Assembly (NCBI RefSeq): GCF_007990775.1
Contig: NZ_BJXB01000004.1
Span: 201,791-265,790 of the forward strand
DNA from: Deinococcus cellulosilyticus NBRC 106333 = KACC 11606
GTDB lineage: Bacteria; Deinococcota; Deinococci; Deinococcales; Deinococcaceae
Direction: 5' to 3'
Length of the DNA: 64,000 bases
Shown here: piece by piece, positions 41,785 to 50,932 of the stretch
Layout of the letters: the number at the start of each line of letters is the position of its first letter
How positions within the stretch are numbered: the stretch's first letter is position 1
Translations under genes and position numbers: made by a program
Notes under the pieces: model-generated
Told to the model about the DNA's origin: nothing
The model's database searches: none
What the model saw: only the letters and a program-made list of their open reading frames with translations

Positions 41785-44463
41785 CTATTGCAGGAAGCCC
41801 TCGCGGGTGGCGGTCAGCAGGGGGTTGTGGTCCCCATCCACCGGATTGCGGAAGTAACCCTGGTTGACCGTCCAGATGATGGCCCCTCCGAGGCCCTGGT
41901 CCTTGACGTACTGGCCTTTGGTGAGGATGGACTGGGGATCTTCGTAGGACACGAAGTCACAGTCCTGCATGCCCTGACCTGTGTGCCCGGCGTTCAGGTG
42001 GACACCTGTTCCCAGCGGTCTGCTGCTCAGGTAGGGCACCTTGGCGATGTCGTCCCACATCCGCACGTTCACGTCATGCACGCTGTACAGGGACTTGATG
42101 CGGCGGTAGCTCATCTCATTGTCGCCGGTGCCCATGATGCCGCGAATGGGCTCAAGGGGAGCGTAAGAGCGGCGGTAGCAGTTGCCATAGAAGCCGATGC
42201 CGACCCCAAATTTGTTGGCAGGAACGCCAGCAGCAAGGTAACGCTGGGAGGTGCTGGAGACGCTGGTGGGGTGGTCGCCACCTTCTCCGAAGAGGGCAGA
42301 GGAGTGCCAGGTGGACCAGCCCCAGGGCCCGGCCATGTCGTAGCTCATGATGTTGATCTGGTCGAGGAGGGGGGCAACCTCTGCCACCCAGGGGTCGGCC
42401 TGGTCGTTGTTGACGTTGAGCCAGCCCACCGGGAGGGTGAGGATGATGTCGGGTTTCGCGGCCCGCAGGTCCTCGGCAAGCTGGGTGATGAACACGCGGT
42501 CATCCACCTCGATGCCCAGCAGGGGTTCAAAGCCCACATGGATGGGTTCCCAGTCCAGATCGATGCCGTCAAAGTTCAGGTCTTCCATGACCTGCAGCAG
42601 GTCCTGCACAAACTGCTTGCGGTACTGGGGTTGCATGGCGATCACCAGACCATCGCGGAACCCGGAACCTCCAAGCATCAGGAGGGCCTTGTCTCCATTT
42701 TTGTGGGCTTCTGCTGCACCTGCCCTGGCCCAGTCTGCCCCACCAGGACCCTGGAAGAAGCTGGTGTTGATGCCGGTGTAGTGGGTGGTGCCCTCTTCGA
42801 AGTTTGCCCAGATGGAAGCAACCATCAGGTGGGTGAGTCCTCCGAAGTCGAGGTCCTGCGGTCTGGGGTTTTCATCTGTGGCAGAGTGCCCTGCGTTCCA
42901 GCCCGAGTAGTAGCCTGCCACCCAGGGGGTGCGGCCTGTCTTCACAACCCTTGCGGCCTTGCCCACAGCCCCTCTGGAATCCACCACTTTGAGGATCGGG
43001 GTGAATCGGCCATTTCCGGTGTAGGTGAAGCTCTGGGTCTTCTGGGTTTCGCAGTGCTCGATGGTGAAGTCGTTGGTGCCGTTGCCGTCGGTGTCCAGCA
43101 GACAGGTCAGGGCGTCCCCTTCAACATCATCTCCCTGCAGGGTGAAATTCACGTTCAGAGGAGCATTGCCGCCCGAAGCACTGAGCTTGAAGCTTTTCAC
43201 GGTGGGGGCAATGTTGGGTCCCTGCTGGAAGCTCCAGTCCACGGTCTGGGTGTCCCCTTCGCTGTTGAAGCTGCCTGATCCACCCTCAATGCGGCCCGCA
43301 TTCAGGCTGTAGTTGTAGGTGACATCGCGGGGAAGGCCGAGGGTTGCGGTCCAGGTGCCATCAGCGAGGGGCAAGAGGTCAATCTGATAGGAGGGCAGAA
43401 ATTCCTGTTTCGAAATGGCCGATTTCTGCAGCCCTGCAAAGTTGGGGTCGGTGATGGTGGCCTGAAGCTGGGTGGTGCTTTCAGGCACGCCTGTCACCCG
43501 CAGGGTCACCTCGGTGAGTTCTTCTGACAGACCGACCACCACGGTCCCGGTGCTGGTGTCCACCACGTTCACATTGCGGTTTGCAGAACGGGCAAGGTTG
43601 TTCGCGTTGGTGACCACCACGGAAACATTGCGGCTTCCAGGGGCAGTGAAGGTGTGGGTGAGCGTGCGGGAATCGGTGCGCCCGGAGAGGTTGAAGTCCT
43701 GGATTTCCCCATCGCCCCAGTCCACCCTGAGGGTTCTCAGGTCGGCGTGCTGGTCGCTGGTGTCGATTCTCAGGCTGTACACCTCGCCTTTCTTGACCGA
43801 GCTTGCCCCGGTGAGCACTGGAATTTCAGGTGGGTTGCCTGCAACGGGTTGCATCTGGATGCTGGTGCTGGATGCGGCTTCACTGAGGGTGACCTGTCCG
43901 GTGCCCTGCTGGACCACTGGACCTCCGGGGGTGTTGCGGCCTTCCACAATCACGTCCCTGCCCACGCCGGTTTCCACCCCGAGCAGTTTTCCGGTGGCGG
44001 TGGTGCCAGAGACATTCAGCGCCACCTGCTTGTTGCCGATCTTGGCACTGAGGAACCTTGCCACTGGATCAATGCCGGACACATCCAGACTGAGCGTGCT
44101 GGTGAGTCGTTTCAGCCCGATGTTGAGGGGGGCACCATCGAAAACATGGTTCTTGATGACCGTCTTGTACAGCACCACCCCCGTGGCCGGATCTCCCTGC
44201 TGGGGCCTGCTGTTGAACGCCCGTGCAGTGATGTTGTAGGTTCCGGAGATCAGGTTGGGGAAATTGAAGGTGGCCTGCCCCTGGCTGTTGGCGGTGGCTT
44301 CCTGCACCAGATCCTGGGGGCCACTCAGTTCAATGCGGATGAACGGAGCCTCTGCAGGCACAGCCAGGGCCATGATGCGGGTGGCCTGCGGCTGGGTGGG
44401 AGGGGTGCTGCTGCACGCGGCGAGGGTCAAAGACAGGCTGATGAGTAAGGTGTTTCGCTTCAT
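41785..44463 (-). CDS. GH18 chitinase-like lipoprotein with Ig/PKD-type domains
   Basis: 892 aa; RBS AGGAGAA. The lipobox LAAC gives a lipidated C17. Several beta-sandwich modules occupy about 30-520: a carboxypeptidase-regulatory-like domain (ISGTYNITARAFNSRP), PKD-like domains (LRVDWGDGEIQDFNLSGRTDSRTLTHTFTAPGSRNVSV; CLLDTDGNGTNDF with FTYTGNGRFTPILKVVDSRGAVG). The GH18 barrel (about 530-890) has the signature FDGIDLDWEP near residue 639 with the proton-donor glutamate, plus INIMSYDMAGPWG and GGAIIWTVNQGYF. It would hydrolyse chitin or related beta-1,4 GlcNAc polymers at the cell surface. The SRPBCC gene lies 33 bp upstream on the same strand. Confidence 0.9.
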   Translation of the reverse strand: MKRNTLLISLSLTLAACSSTPPTQPQATRIMALAVPAEAPFIRIELSGPQDLVQEATANSQGQATFNFPNLISGTYNITARAFNSRPQQGDPATGVVLYKTVIKNHVFDGAPLNIGLKRLTSTLSLDVSGIDPVARFLSAKIGNKQVALNVSGTTATGKLLGVETGVGRDVIVEGRNTPGGPVVQQGTGQVTLSEAASSTSIQMQPVAGNPPEIPVLTGASSVKKGEVYSLRIDTSDQHADLRTLRVDWGDGEIQDFNLSGRTDSRTLTHTFTAPGSRNVSVVVTNANNLARSANRNVNVVDTSTGTVVVGLSEELTEVTLRVTGVPESTTQLQATITDPNFAGLQKSAISKQEFLPSYQIDLLPLADGTWTATLGLPRDVTYNYSLNAGRIEGGSGSFNSEGDTQTVDWSFQQGPNIAPTVKSFKLSASGGNAPLNVNFTLQGDDVEGDALTCLLDTDGNGTNDFTIEHCETQKTQSFTYTGNGRFTPILKVVDSRGAVGKAARVVKTGRTPWVAGYYSGWNAGHSATDENPRPQDLDFGGLTHLMVASIWANFEEGTTHYTGINTSFFQGPGGADWARAGAAEAHKNGDKALLMLGGSGFRDGLVIAMQPQYRKQFVQDLLQVMEDLNFDGIDLDWEPIHVGFEPLLGIEVDDRVFITQLAEDLRAAKPDIILTLPVGWLNVNNDQADPWVAEVAPLLDQINIMSYDMAGPWGWSTWHSSALFGEGGDHPTSVSSTSQRYLAAGVPANKFGVGIGFYGNCYRRSYAPLEPIRGIMGTGDNEMSYRRIKSLYSVHDVNVRMWDDIAKVPYLSSRPLGTGVHLNAGHTGQGMQDCDFVSYEDPQSILTKGQYVKDQGLGGAIIWTVNQGYFRNPVDGDHNPLLTATREGFLQ

Positions 44464-44496
44464 GGTTCTCCTCTGGTCATGGGGTGAAGTCAGGTT

Positions 44497-44958
44497 TCAG
44501 CTGTACGAGGGGGTCTGTGGACTGTGGCTGGTGCGTTCCAGCAGAGATTTGAGCTGCCTCAGGTCCTGCCGGATGCGCTGGTGCAAAAAAAACTTCAGCA
44601 GGGAAACATAAGGCAGCCAGCTTTCTGGAGGGGTCAACTGCAGTTCCAGCGTGACCCGGGTGCGGTTCATGGAGGCCTGAAAGCTGCGGCTGCCCGAAAG
44701 GGGGAAGCCCCCACAGGTGCCCACAAAGTCATGCCTCACCCCTTCCTGCACGTAAACCACGGTAGAGTCGGTGTGCAGGGTGCGCCCCATCAGGTGCAGG
44801 GTTTCCTCCAGGCACGTCCCGACCTGCACGGTGCCTGGGTGGCTCTGTTGGATGCCTGTGACCCCTGTGCGCCAGCTGCCATCCAGGCTGTGGTTGGCCA
44901 AGGTCTGATAAACGCAGTTCAGGGGCTGGTGAATCCAGATGTGGGCAATGATGCGCAT
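44497..44958 (-). CDS. SRPBCC-fold (polyketide cyclase/START-like) protein
   Basis: 153 aa; GGAGG 5-6 bases before the ATG. The helix-grip pattern is visible: IAHIWIHQPLNCVYQTLAN at the start, WRTGVTGIQQ, GTCLEETLHLMGRTLHTDSTVVYV strands and a C-terminal amphipathic helix (LLKFFLHQRIRQDLRQLKSLLER). Such proteins bind hydrophobic ligands or modulate kinases and stress responses; no catalytic residues can be assigned. It precedes the chitinase gene with 33 bp spacing and may be cotranscribed. Confidence 0.75.
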   Translation of the reverse strand: MRIIAHIWIHQPLNCVYQTLANHSLDGSWRTGVTGIQQSHPGTVQVGTCLEETLHLMGRTLHTDSTVVYVQEGVRHDFVGTCGGFPLSGSRSFQASMNRTRVTLELQLTPPESWLPYVSLLKFFLHQRIRQDLRQLKSLLERTSHSPQTPSYS

Positions 44959-45194
44959 GATGACCTCCAGGGTCCACGGGCTGCATGGACCGTTCCTGCG
45001 GATGCGAACATCCTGAAGTGAACCTTAAGCCAGCGGGTGTGACTGGCCTGTGACCGGAAGGGGAGGGTGGTGTGACGGCACCGACACACGGGGCAGGGAG
45101 GGGTGAAATACACTGAGGTCCCACCCCTGAGGAGGTCCTTCGTGCTTTTGTTGTCTCTGCTGTTTTCTTTCCTCCTGCGATCAGGAGTCCTTCA

Positions 45195-48100
45195 ATGACC
45201 CTACAGTTGCACCTGCTGGGAGAAGCCCGACTGGTGGTGCAAGACCGCACAGTGCGTCTGGACCGCCGCACCGCCGCAGTGCTCTCTTACCTGGCCCTCA
45301 GTGGCCCCACCGTGAAGTACCGTCTGGCCGGGCTGTTGTGGCCCGACTCAGAAGAACACACGGCCCGGGGGAACATGCGGCAACTGCTGCGTCGCCTGAA
45401 GACCGCAGCCGGCTTCGAGGTGATCGAGGGTCAGGAGGTGATCCATCTCCATCCTCAACTTCAGGTCGATGCCCTGACCCGGCAGGAAGCCCACGAAGCA
45501 GATTCCCTTCCGCAATCCCTGCTTGAACACCAGGATTACGATGACCTCCCTGAATTTCAGGAGTGGCTGGACTCCCAGCGGGAACAGATGCAGCAGAAAG
45601 CACTGGACAGATTGCTGGAATCGGCCCGGCAGGCCCTGGAGGCTGGACAGCCTCTGGAGGCTTTGCAACTGGCCTCAAAGGTGATTTTGCTGGACCCCTG
45701 CCATGAAGAGGCCACGGCAGTGCAGATGCAGGCCCACCTGCAGCGCAACGAGGTGGGTGCAGCAGAGAAATGCCTGCAGCGCCTGACCGAGAACCTTGCG
45801 GCCCTCGGGCTGGAGGTGTCTGCAGAATTGGGGCACCTGCTTCATTCCTGGCCCATCACTTCAGATCAGGTGGAATCCCGACATGGGGGCCGTCCTCCCC
45901 TTCTCAGGGGGCGCGAGCAGGAGTGGGCGTGGCTGGAGCAGGCCTGGGAGCAGCACCGCATTTTCTTTGTGACGGGCGAGGCTGGCCTCGGCAAATCCCG
46001 ACTGGTGACAGACTTCGTGCACAGCCACACCCGCGCGGTGATCCTCAAAGGCCAGCCTGCAGACCAGCAGGTGCCTTACGCCACGGTGCGCCGCATTGTG
46101 CGGCAGCTCTTGACCGCGGTGCCCCGTTTACAGGAACCGGGAGCGTTGCCGGTCTGGGTGCGACAGGAACTCAGGCGTCTGGTTCCAGAACTGCTGACCC
46201 AGGAGGGGGCAGATGCCCCTCTGGCAGCCTGGGACAAACTCCGTTTCTTTGATGCCCAGGTGGAACTGATGCGAGAGGCTGCAAAGGATGTGGGTGTGCT
46301 GGTCTTCGATGACGCCCAGCATGCGGACCCGGCGACCACTGAGCTGGCCATCTACATTTTCGCCCGCGCTGTGCAGGAAGCGGCGGCCCTGCCCAGATTC
46401 ATCGACATCTACCGCCAGATGGACCTGCCTGTGGCGGCTGCAGAGGCCATCGAGCGTCTGGTGGTGGATGGCCTGGCCAGCGTGCTGGAGGTGAAGCCTC
46501 TGGCCCCCACAGATGTGGGGCTGCTCTTTGAAGACCTTTGTTGCGTGTCTCTCACTGGAAACGCCCTGCAGGAGGTGCACCGTCTGGTGCAGGGCAGCCC
46601 CCTGTACCTCTCAGAACTGGCAAAACATTTGCATTCTGTGGGCTGGAAAGAAGGGCCTTTGCCCAGAGACCTTCCCTGGCAGGGGAGTGTCGGGGAAGTC
46701 ATTGAACAGCGACTTGAAACCCTATCCCCACTTGCCCTGCAGGTGGTTCGTGTTTCTGCTCTCCTGCAGGGCGAGGTGCATCTGGAGTGGGTGGCCTGTG
46801 CCCTCAGGCAACCTGCCTGGCAGCTGATGGAAGTCTGGAGCGATCTGGAAAAGACAGGGTTTCTGACAGGGGAGGCTTTCAGCCACGATCTGGTGCGGGA
46901 AGCCGTGGTGAGGCACACACCAGCAGGTGTGCAGCGGGAGTTGCACCTGTGTCTGGCCGAAGCCCTCCAGGGGTCTGGTGCTGATGCTTTACGGGTGGCC
47001 CAGCATTTTCAGAAAGGGGAGGCACCCCTTCAGGCAGCAGAAGCCTACCTGCAGGCAGCCCATCAGGCTTTTGAGCGCTTTGGTCTGCGTGCAGCGCTGG
47101 AGCAGGCAGGTCAGGCAGCCCAGTTGCTGGAAGCTTCTGGAGCGCTCGAAGCTGCCTATGAAGCCCATGCGGGGCTGATCCAGAAGGTCTGGCGTCATGA
47201 TCTGTCCCAGGTCCAGCCTGAAGAGATGGAAAGGCTTCAGAAGCGGGTGCAGACCGCAGAGCAGCAGGAGCGGTTTGATGTCCTGCATGCCTCATGGTTG
47301 CTGTACGGGCAGCAACAGGCCGTTCAGGCAGAGCAGGAGGCCAGACAGGCACTGGACCGGGAGCCCGCTCAACCGGAGATCCGGGCAGAACTCTTGTGTG
47401 TGCTGCTGGAGTGTGCCCTGGCGCAGCGTCGGGGCAGAGACATCCAGGAGCGGGTGCAGCAGGTGCTTGAAGCCCTTGTGTTTCAGCACTCGGATGCCCT
47501 GCTGGCCCTGCAGGCCATGACCCTGTCGGTGGCTTACGGCATCATGAGCGATTTTGAGACGGCAGCCATCTGGGTGGAGCGCAGTGCAGAACTTTTTGAA
47601 AAGCTGCAGGACGACTACCGGGCCATGACGGCCTGGTCTTATTACACCACGGTGCTGGAACGCCAGGGCAAATGGGCCGAGGCCGATGCAGTGCGAGAAA
47701 AACTGCACCACAAACTCAGGCGTGGTCTGGAAGTGGGGAGTCTGCAGTACCTGAATGCAGTGTGCTGGGCGGTGAGCCTCACCCACCGCAGGATGTACCG
47801 ACAGGCCCTGACACAACTGCAGGCATGCCAGGGCCTGCTGCAGGCTGGAAGGCACAACAGCAGCACACTGGACCGGGCATTTGCGAATTTCTACTTTGCA
47901 GTGGGTGACCTGAGGAGCAGTGAAGCCTGCATCCGGCGGGCACTGGAAAACCCAGATCCACAGGATGCCGCCAGAGAGCTTCCGTGGGTGCTGAAAAGCT
48001 GGATTCATTTTGAGCTTGGCGAAACAGAGCAGGCTGCCTTTGCTCTCTCAGAAGGGGAGAAAGCCCTCAAGGCAGCCCCATTCACCTACACCCTTGGGCT

Positions 48101-48527
48101 CTGGCACCTGATTCATGGCCTTCATGTGCGAGACGGCAGGCAACAGGAGCATCTGGAGCAGGCCCTCCACATGGCCCAGAGGTACAACCATCCTGAATTG
48201 CTGACCACCGTGCTCTCTGCCCGGGCAGAGTTGGCTTTTTCAGAGGGAAGGTGGGAGGAGGCCCTGGCGGATTCCACCGGGGCCTACCAGCGTTTCATGA
48301 CCCATCCGCCCAGAGAAGACCCTGCCCGTCTGCTCCTCATGCACCATCAGGTCACGAAAGCCCTCAGGCAGCCCCAGGCAGAGCAGGTGCTGGATTATGC
48401 CCTGCACTGGCTGGAGAAAACCAGTGAGGAGGTGCCGGAAGAACACCTTGGGCACTTCTGGAACAGGCCTTCCCACCGGACCCTTCTGCAGAAGGCATCT
48501 GCTCGACTGCTGCCTGACCGGGCCTGA
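45195..48527 (+). CDS. SARP/AfsR-type transcriptional regulator with ATPase and TPR-like repeats (1110 aa)
   Basis: N-terminal winged helix (1-95, LHLLGEARLVVQDRTVRL, then LLWPDSEEHTARGNMRQLLRRL) and BTAD (about 95-245). A STAND/AAA ATPase follows with Walker A GEAGLGKS near residue 262 and Walker B VGVLVFDDAQHAD. The remaining 600 residues are TPR-like helices. Such proteins are ATP-controlled activators of nearby genes. Codons 5-94 are nearly identical in DNA to the start of the convergent regulator at 48536-50530, while the rest has diverged (see the repeat entries). RBS AGGAG precedes ATG 45195. The two genes end 8 bp apart with no terminator between. Confidence 0.88.
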   Translation: MTLQLHLLGEARLVVQDRTVRLDRRTAAVLSYLALSGPTVKYRLAGLLWPDSEEHTARGNMRQLLRRLKTAAGFEVIEGQEVIHLHPQLQVDALTRQEAHEADSLPQSLLEHQDYDDLPEFQEWLDSQREQMQQKALDRLLESARQALEAGQPLEALQLASKVILLDPCHEEATAVQMQAHLQRNEVGAAEKCLQRLTENLAALGLEVSAELGHLLHSWPITSDQVESRHGGRPPLLRGREQEWAWLEQAWEQHRIFFVTGEAGLGKSRLVTDFVHSHTRAVILKGQPADQQVPYATVRRIVRQLLTAVPRLQEPGALPVWVRQELRRLVPELLTQEGADAPLAAWDKLRFFDAQVELMREAAKDVGVLVFDDAQHADPATTELAIYIFARAVQEAAALPRFIDIYRQMDLPVAAAEAIERLVVDGLASVLEVKPLAPTDVGLLFEDLCCVSLTGNALQEVHRLVQGSPLYLSELAKHLHSVGWKEGPLPRDLPWQGSVGEVIEQRLETLSPLALQVVRVSALLQGEVHLEWVACALRQPAWQLMEVWSDLEKTGFLTGEAFSHDLVREAVVRHTPAGVQRELHLCLAEALQGSGADALRVAQHFQKGEAPLQAAEAYLQAAHQAFERFGLRAALEQAGQAAQLLEASGALEAAYEAHAGLIQKVWRHDLSQVQPEEMERLQKRVQTAEQQERFDVLHASWLLYGQQQAVQAEQEARQALDREPAQPEIRAELLCVLLECALAQRRGRDIQERVQQVLEALVFQHSDALLALQAMTLSVAYGIMSDFETAAIWVERSAELFEKLQDDYRAMTAWSYYTTVLERQGKWAEADAVREKLHHKLRRGLEVGSLQYLNAVCWAVSLTHRRMYRQALTQLQACQGLLQAGRHNSSTLDRAFANFYFAVGDLRSSEACIRRALENPDPQDAARELPWVLKSWIHFELGETEQAAFALSEGEKALKAAPFTYTLGLWHLIHGLHVRDGRQQEHLEQALHMAQRYNHPELLTTVLSARAELAFSEGRWEEALADSTGAYQRFMTHPPREDPARLLLMHHQVTKALRQPQAEQVLDYALHWLEKTSEEVPEEHLGHFWNRPSHRTLLQKASARLLPDRA
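45208..45475 (+). repeat. 268-bp inverted repeat, left arm (SARP N-terminus)
   Basis: Matches the reverse complement of 50232-50499 over 268 bp with three substitutions, all in the first 90 bases; the last 180 bp are identical. It begins inside codon 5 and ends at the winged-helix/BTAD boundary. Confidence 0.95.
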
Positions 48528-48535
48528 AACGCCAG

Positions 48536-50530
48536 TCAGCTTCCATCTTCCAGTTGTGCAGCTTCATTCAGGTGGGCTTCTGCCCGCTGGGTTGCGCCGA
48601 GCAGACGGGCCTCCTCTGCCGCCTTTCTGAGGGGAAGGATGGCCTGCTGGGGTTTGCCCCCAGCCTGCCAGAGCCGGGCAATGCGCAGGGGATCGCCCTG
48701 ATGTTGTTCCAGTGCCCGTGCAGCCTGCCGATGAAGCCACTTGCGCACGGCTGCAGGGGTGTCTTCCAGCATCACCTCTTCCAGCAGGCCATGGGTGAAG
48801 GTCCAGCCCTGCAGGACCTGTGCCTCTTCCAGTTCCTGCAGGCTTTTCTGAAGTTGCTCTGCAGGCATGTCCAGTGCGGTCCCCAGGCGGTCAGGGCGGG
48901 CCTCTCCACTCAAGACCGCACACATGCGTGCAACGGCCAGGGTGTCCTGCTTCAGGCTGGACAGGCGGTGGCGCATCAGGGTTTTCAGGCGTCCAGAGAG
49001 GGGAAGTTTCCCTGGGAAGAGCAGGGTTTCACTGCCTGTCTGGTGCAGGTGCCGGGCGGTCTCCAGGGCAAAGAGGGGATTTCCTCCAGAGAAGCGGTAC
49101 AGCTCTTCTGCCCACCGGTCCAGCCCATCGACTTTCAAGGTGCGCAGCATGTCGGTCAGTTCTGCTGGAGACAGGGGAGGCACGTCCAGATGCACCAGAT
49201 GCCCTTCCTCAACCTTCCCTTGCAACTTTGCCCAGCGGTCCGAAGAGAGTTCTTCTGTCCGGGCAGTCAGCACCAGACGGGGCGGCAGGCCGTCGCCTTC
49301 AGGAGCCTGAAGGCGGTGCAGCATGTACACCCCCACCTCGAAGGTGGCATCGTCCACCAGATGTACATCGTCGTAAAGCTGTCCGGAAAAGACCCGACGG
49401 GTGGCCCACACCAGCTGCACTCCGGCTTCCAGAAAGCGCTTGAGGTCTGCAGGGGTTTCCAGTGGAGGAGGTGGAGGCCCCAGGTGCGGGAACAGGCGGG
49501 CCATCTCTCGCCTGACTGCGGCAGGCAGGACCAGTCGGGGGTGGGCAGCCAGAAATTCTCCCCATGCCCTTCTGAGGGTGGAGTAGGGAACCCCCAGGTC
49601 TCCAGGGCGGCCTCCTGCCCTGGCAAAGTGGCCTTTTGCTCCCAGAAAGGTGTGGGCGATGCTGGTTTTTCCAATGCCTGCGGGTCCAGTCAGCAGAATG
49701 GCCTGATCTCTCTTCCAGGCTTCTTCCATGTGCTGCAACAGGTCTCCACGTCCCACCAGACAGGGAGGATCTTTCCAGCGTCTGGGCTTTGCTGGAGAGG
49801 CAACCGGACTGACCGGGACCCGTTTTCCCTCTTCGATGTCACGGAGGAGCTGGGTGGTTGCTTCGGACGGCGGCAGGCTCAGGTGCAGGTTCAACTGTCG
49901 GGCACAGGTCTGGTAGGCTTCTCTGGCCTTCTCAGGCTGTCCCATCTGGGCCTGGACCCGCATGATCCGGCGGTACAGGTCCTCGGCGAGGGGTTCCAGG
50001 GCAAGGGCTTCGGTGGCCAGTTGCAAGGCGTGGTTCCAGTCTCCCCGGGCTTCTGCCTGCTGGGACTGGCAGCGCAGGGCCACCAGACGGCTCTGGTCCA
50101 GCAGGGCCTGGTGCCCGGTCAGCCACTCCTGAAATTCGGGCAGGTCATCAAACGAGGCCCCTCCCAGCAGGCGTCCTTTCAAAGAGATCACCTCGTCGTG
50201 TTTGCCCTGAAAGGTGTATTCTCTGAGCTCAAGGGCATCGACCTGAAGTTGAGGATGGAGATGGATCACCTCCTGACCCTCGATCACCTCGAAGCCGGCT
50301 GCGGTCTTCAGGCGACGCAGCAGTTGCCGCATGTTCCCCCGGGCCGTGTGTTCTTCTGAGTCGGGCCACAACAGCCCGGCCAGACGGTACTTCACGGTGG
50401 GGCCACTGAGGGCCAGGTAAGAGAGCACTGCGGCAGTGCGGCGGTCCAGGCGCACTGTGCGGTCCTGCACCACCAGTCGGGCTTCTCCCAGCAGGTGCAG
50501 GTGAGGTGGAGCAGCAAAGAAGGGAAGCAT
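48536..50530 (-). CDS. SARP/AfsR-type transcriptional regulator with ATPase domain (664 aa)
   Basis: Winged helix (residues 10-100) nearly identical to that of the 1110-aa regulator, then a BTAD (about 100-245, AEDLYRRIMRVQAQMGQPEKAREAYQTCARQLN) and an ATPase with Walker A GPAGIGKT near residue 285 and a Walker B-like YDDVHLVDDATF. The C-terminal part is short, ending with a few TPR-like helices (LWQAGGKPQQAILPLRKAAEEA). It lacks the long TPR tail of its neighbour. The ATG at 50530 touches the stop of a 62-codon gene at 50531, so the two are probably coupled. Confidence 0.87.
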   Translation of the reverse strand: MLPFFAAPPHLHLLGEARLVVQDRTVRLDRRTAAVLSYLALSGPTVKYRLAGLLWPDSEEHTARGNMRQLLRRLKTAAGFEVIEGQEVIHLHPQLQVDALELREYTFQGKHDEVISLKGRLLGGASFDDLPEFQEWLTGHQALLDQSRLVALRCQSQQAEARGDWNHALQLATEALALEPLAEDLYRRIMRVQAQMGQPEKAREAYQTCARQLNLHLSLPPSEATTQLLRDIEEGKRVPVSPVASPAKPRRWKDPPCLVGRGDLLQHMEEAWKRDQAILLTGPAGIGKTSIAHTFLGAKGHFARAGGRPGDLGVPYSTLRRAWGEFLAAHPRLVLPAAVRREMARLFPHLGPPPPPLETPADLKRFLEAGVQLVWATRRVFSGQLYDDVHLVDDATFEVGVYMLHRLQAPEGDGLPPRLVLTARTEELSSDRWAKLQGKVEEGHLVHLDVPPLSPAELTDMLRTLKVDGLDRWAEELYRFSGGNPLFALETARHLHQTGSETLLFPGKLPLSGRLKTLMRHRLSSLKQDTLAVARMCAVLSGEARPDRLGTALDMPAEQLQKSLQELEEAQVLQGWTFTHGLLEEVMLEDTPAAVRKWLHRQAARALEQHQGDPLRIARLWQAGGKPQQAILPLRKAAEEARLLGATQRAEAHLNEAAQLEDGS
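50232..50499 (-). repeat. 268-bp inverted repeat, right arm (SARP N-terminus)
   Basis: Reverse complement of 45208-45475 with three substitutions. The arms face each other across 4.76 kb containing the distal parts of both regulator genes. Confidence 0.95.
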
Positions 50531-50719
50531 TCAGGGCCTCGGGTCCACCCGCAGTATACTGCTCAGGAAATCCTGCAATCGCTGTGGCTCGGAGAAATAC
50601 CGCTGAATTCCGGTGGAGGTGTCCCTGACACTGGCCCGCCAGTGTTCCTGGGAAGGGGGCAGGGTGTCCCCTTCCTGCTCAAACCACACCCGCACCACCA
50701 GCAGCATGTGGTTGCTCAT
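50531..50719 (-). CDS. Small hypothetical protein coupled to a SARP regulator
   Basis: 62 aa, ATG at 50719 with GAGGA about 8 bases upstream. Its stop is directly followed by the start codon of the 664-aa regulator, which supports real translation and coupling. It has a compact conserved-looking core: LLVVRVWFEQEG then WRASVRDTSTGIQRYFSEPQRLQDFLSSIL, a pattern (W-R-x-x-V, T-G, F at the middle, F-L at the end) seen in short unknown proteins next to regulators. No signal peptide or membrane helix. Function unknown. Confidence 0.65.
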   Translation of the reverse strand: MSNHMLLVVRVWFEQEGDTLPPSQEHWRASVRDTSTGIQRYFSEPQRLQDFLSSILRVDPRP

Positions 50720-50932
50720 GACATGTTCCTCATCACCGATTTGTAGGCCTGAAATCTACGCATGAGAGCAGCATATTCACGGGCTGTGACCGGGCTGTGA
50801 CCACGCTGGACGGAAAGTTGTCTAGATTCAGGGGTTTTCCCTGAAGGATCACTTGCGGGAATCGGGTGAAATGGGAAGACCTGCTGCTGAAAACCTGCTG
50901 AATTCAGGCCTCGCGCCTTGCAAAGGACCCTC

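Noticed and set aside
41788..43278. 496-codon plus-strand frame
   Set aside because: Antisense to the GH18 chitinase, which has a lipobox and catalytic motif on the minus strand.
48554..50359. 601-codon open frame on the plus strand
   Set aside because: Antisense shadow of the 664-aa SARP regulator, whose domains are clear on the other strand.
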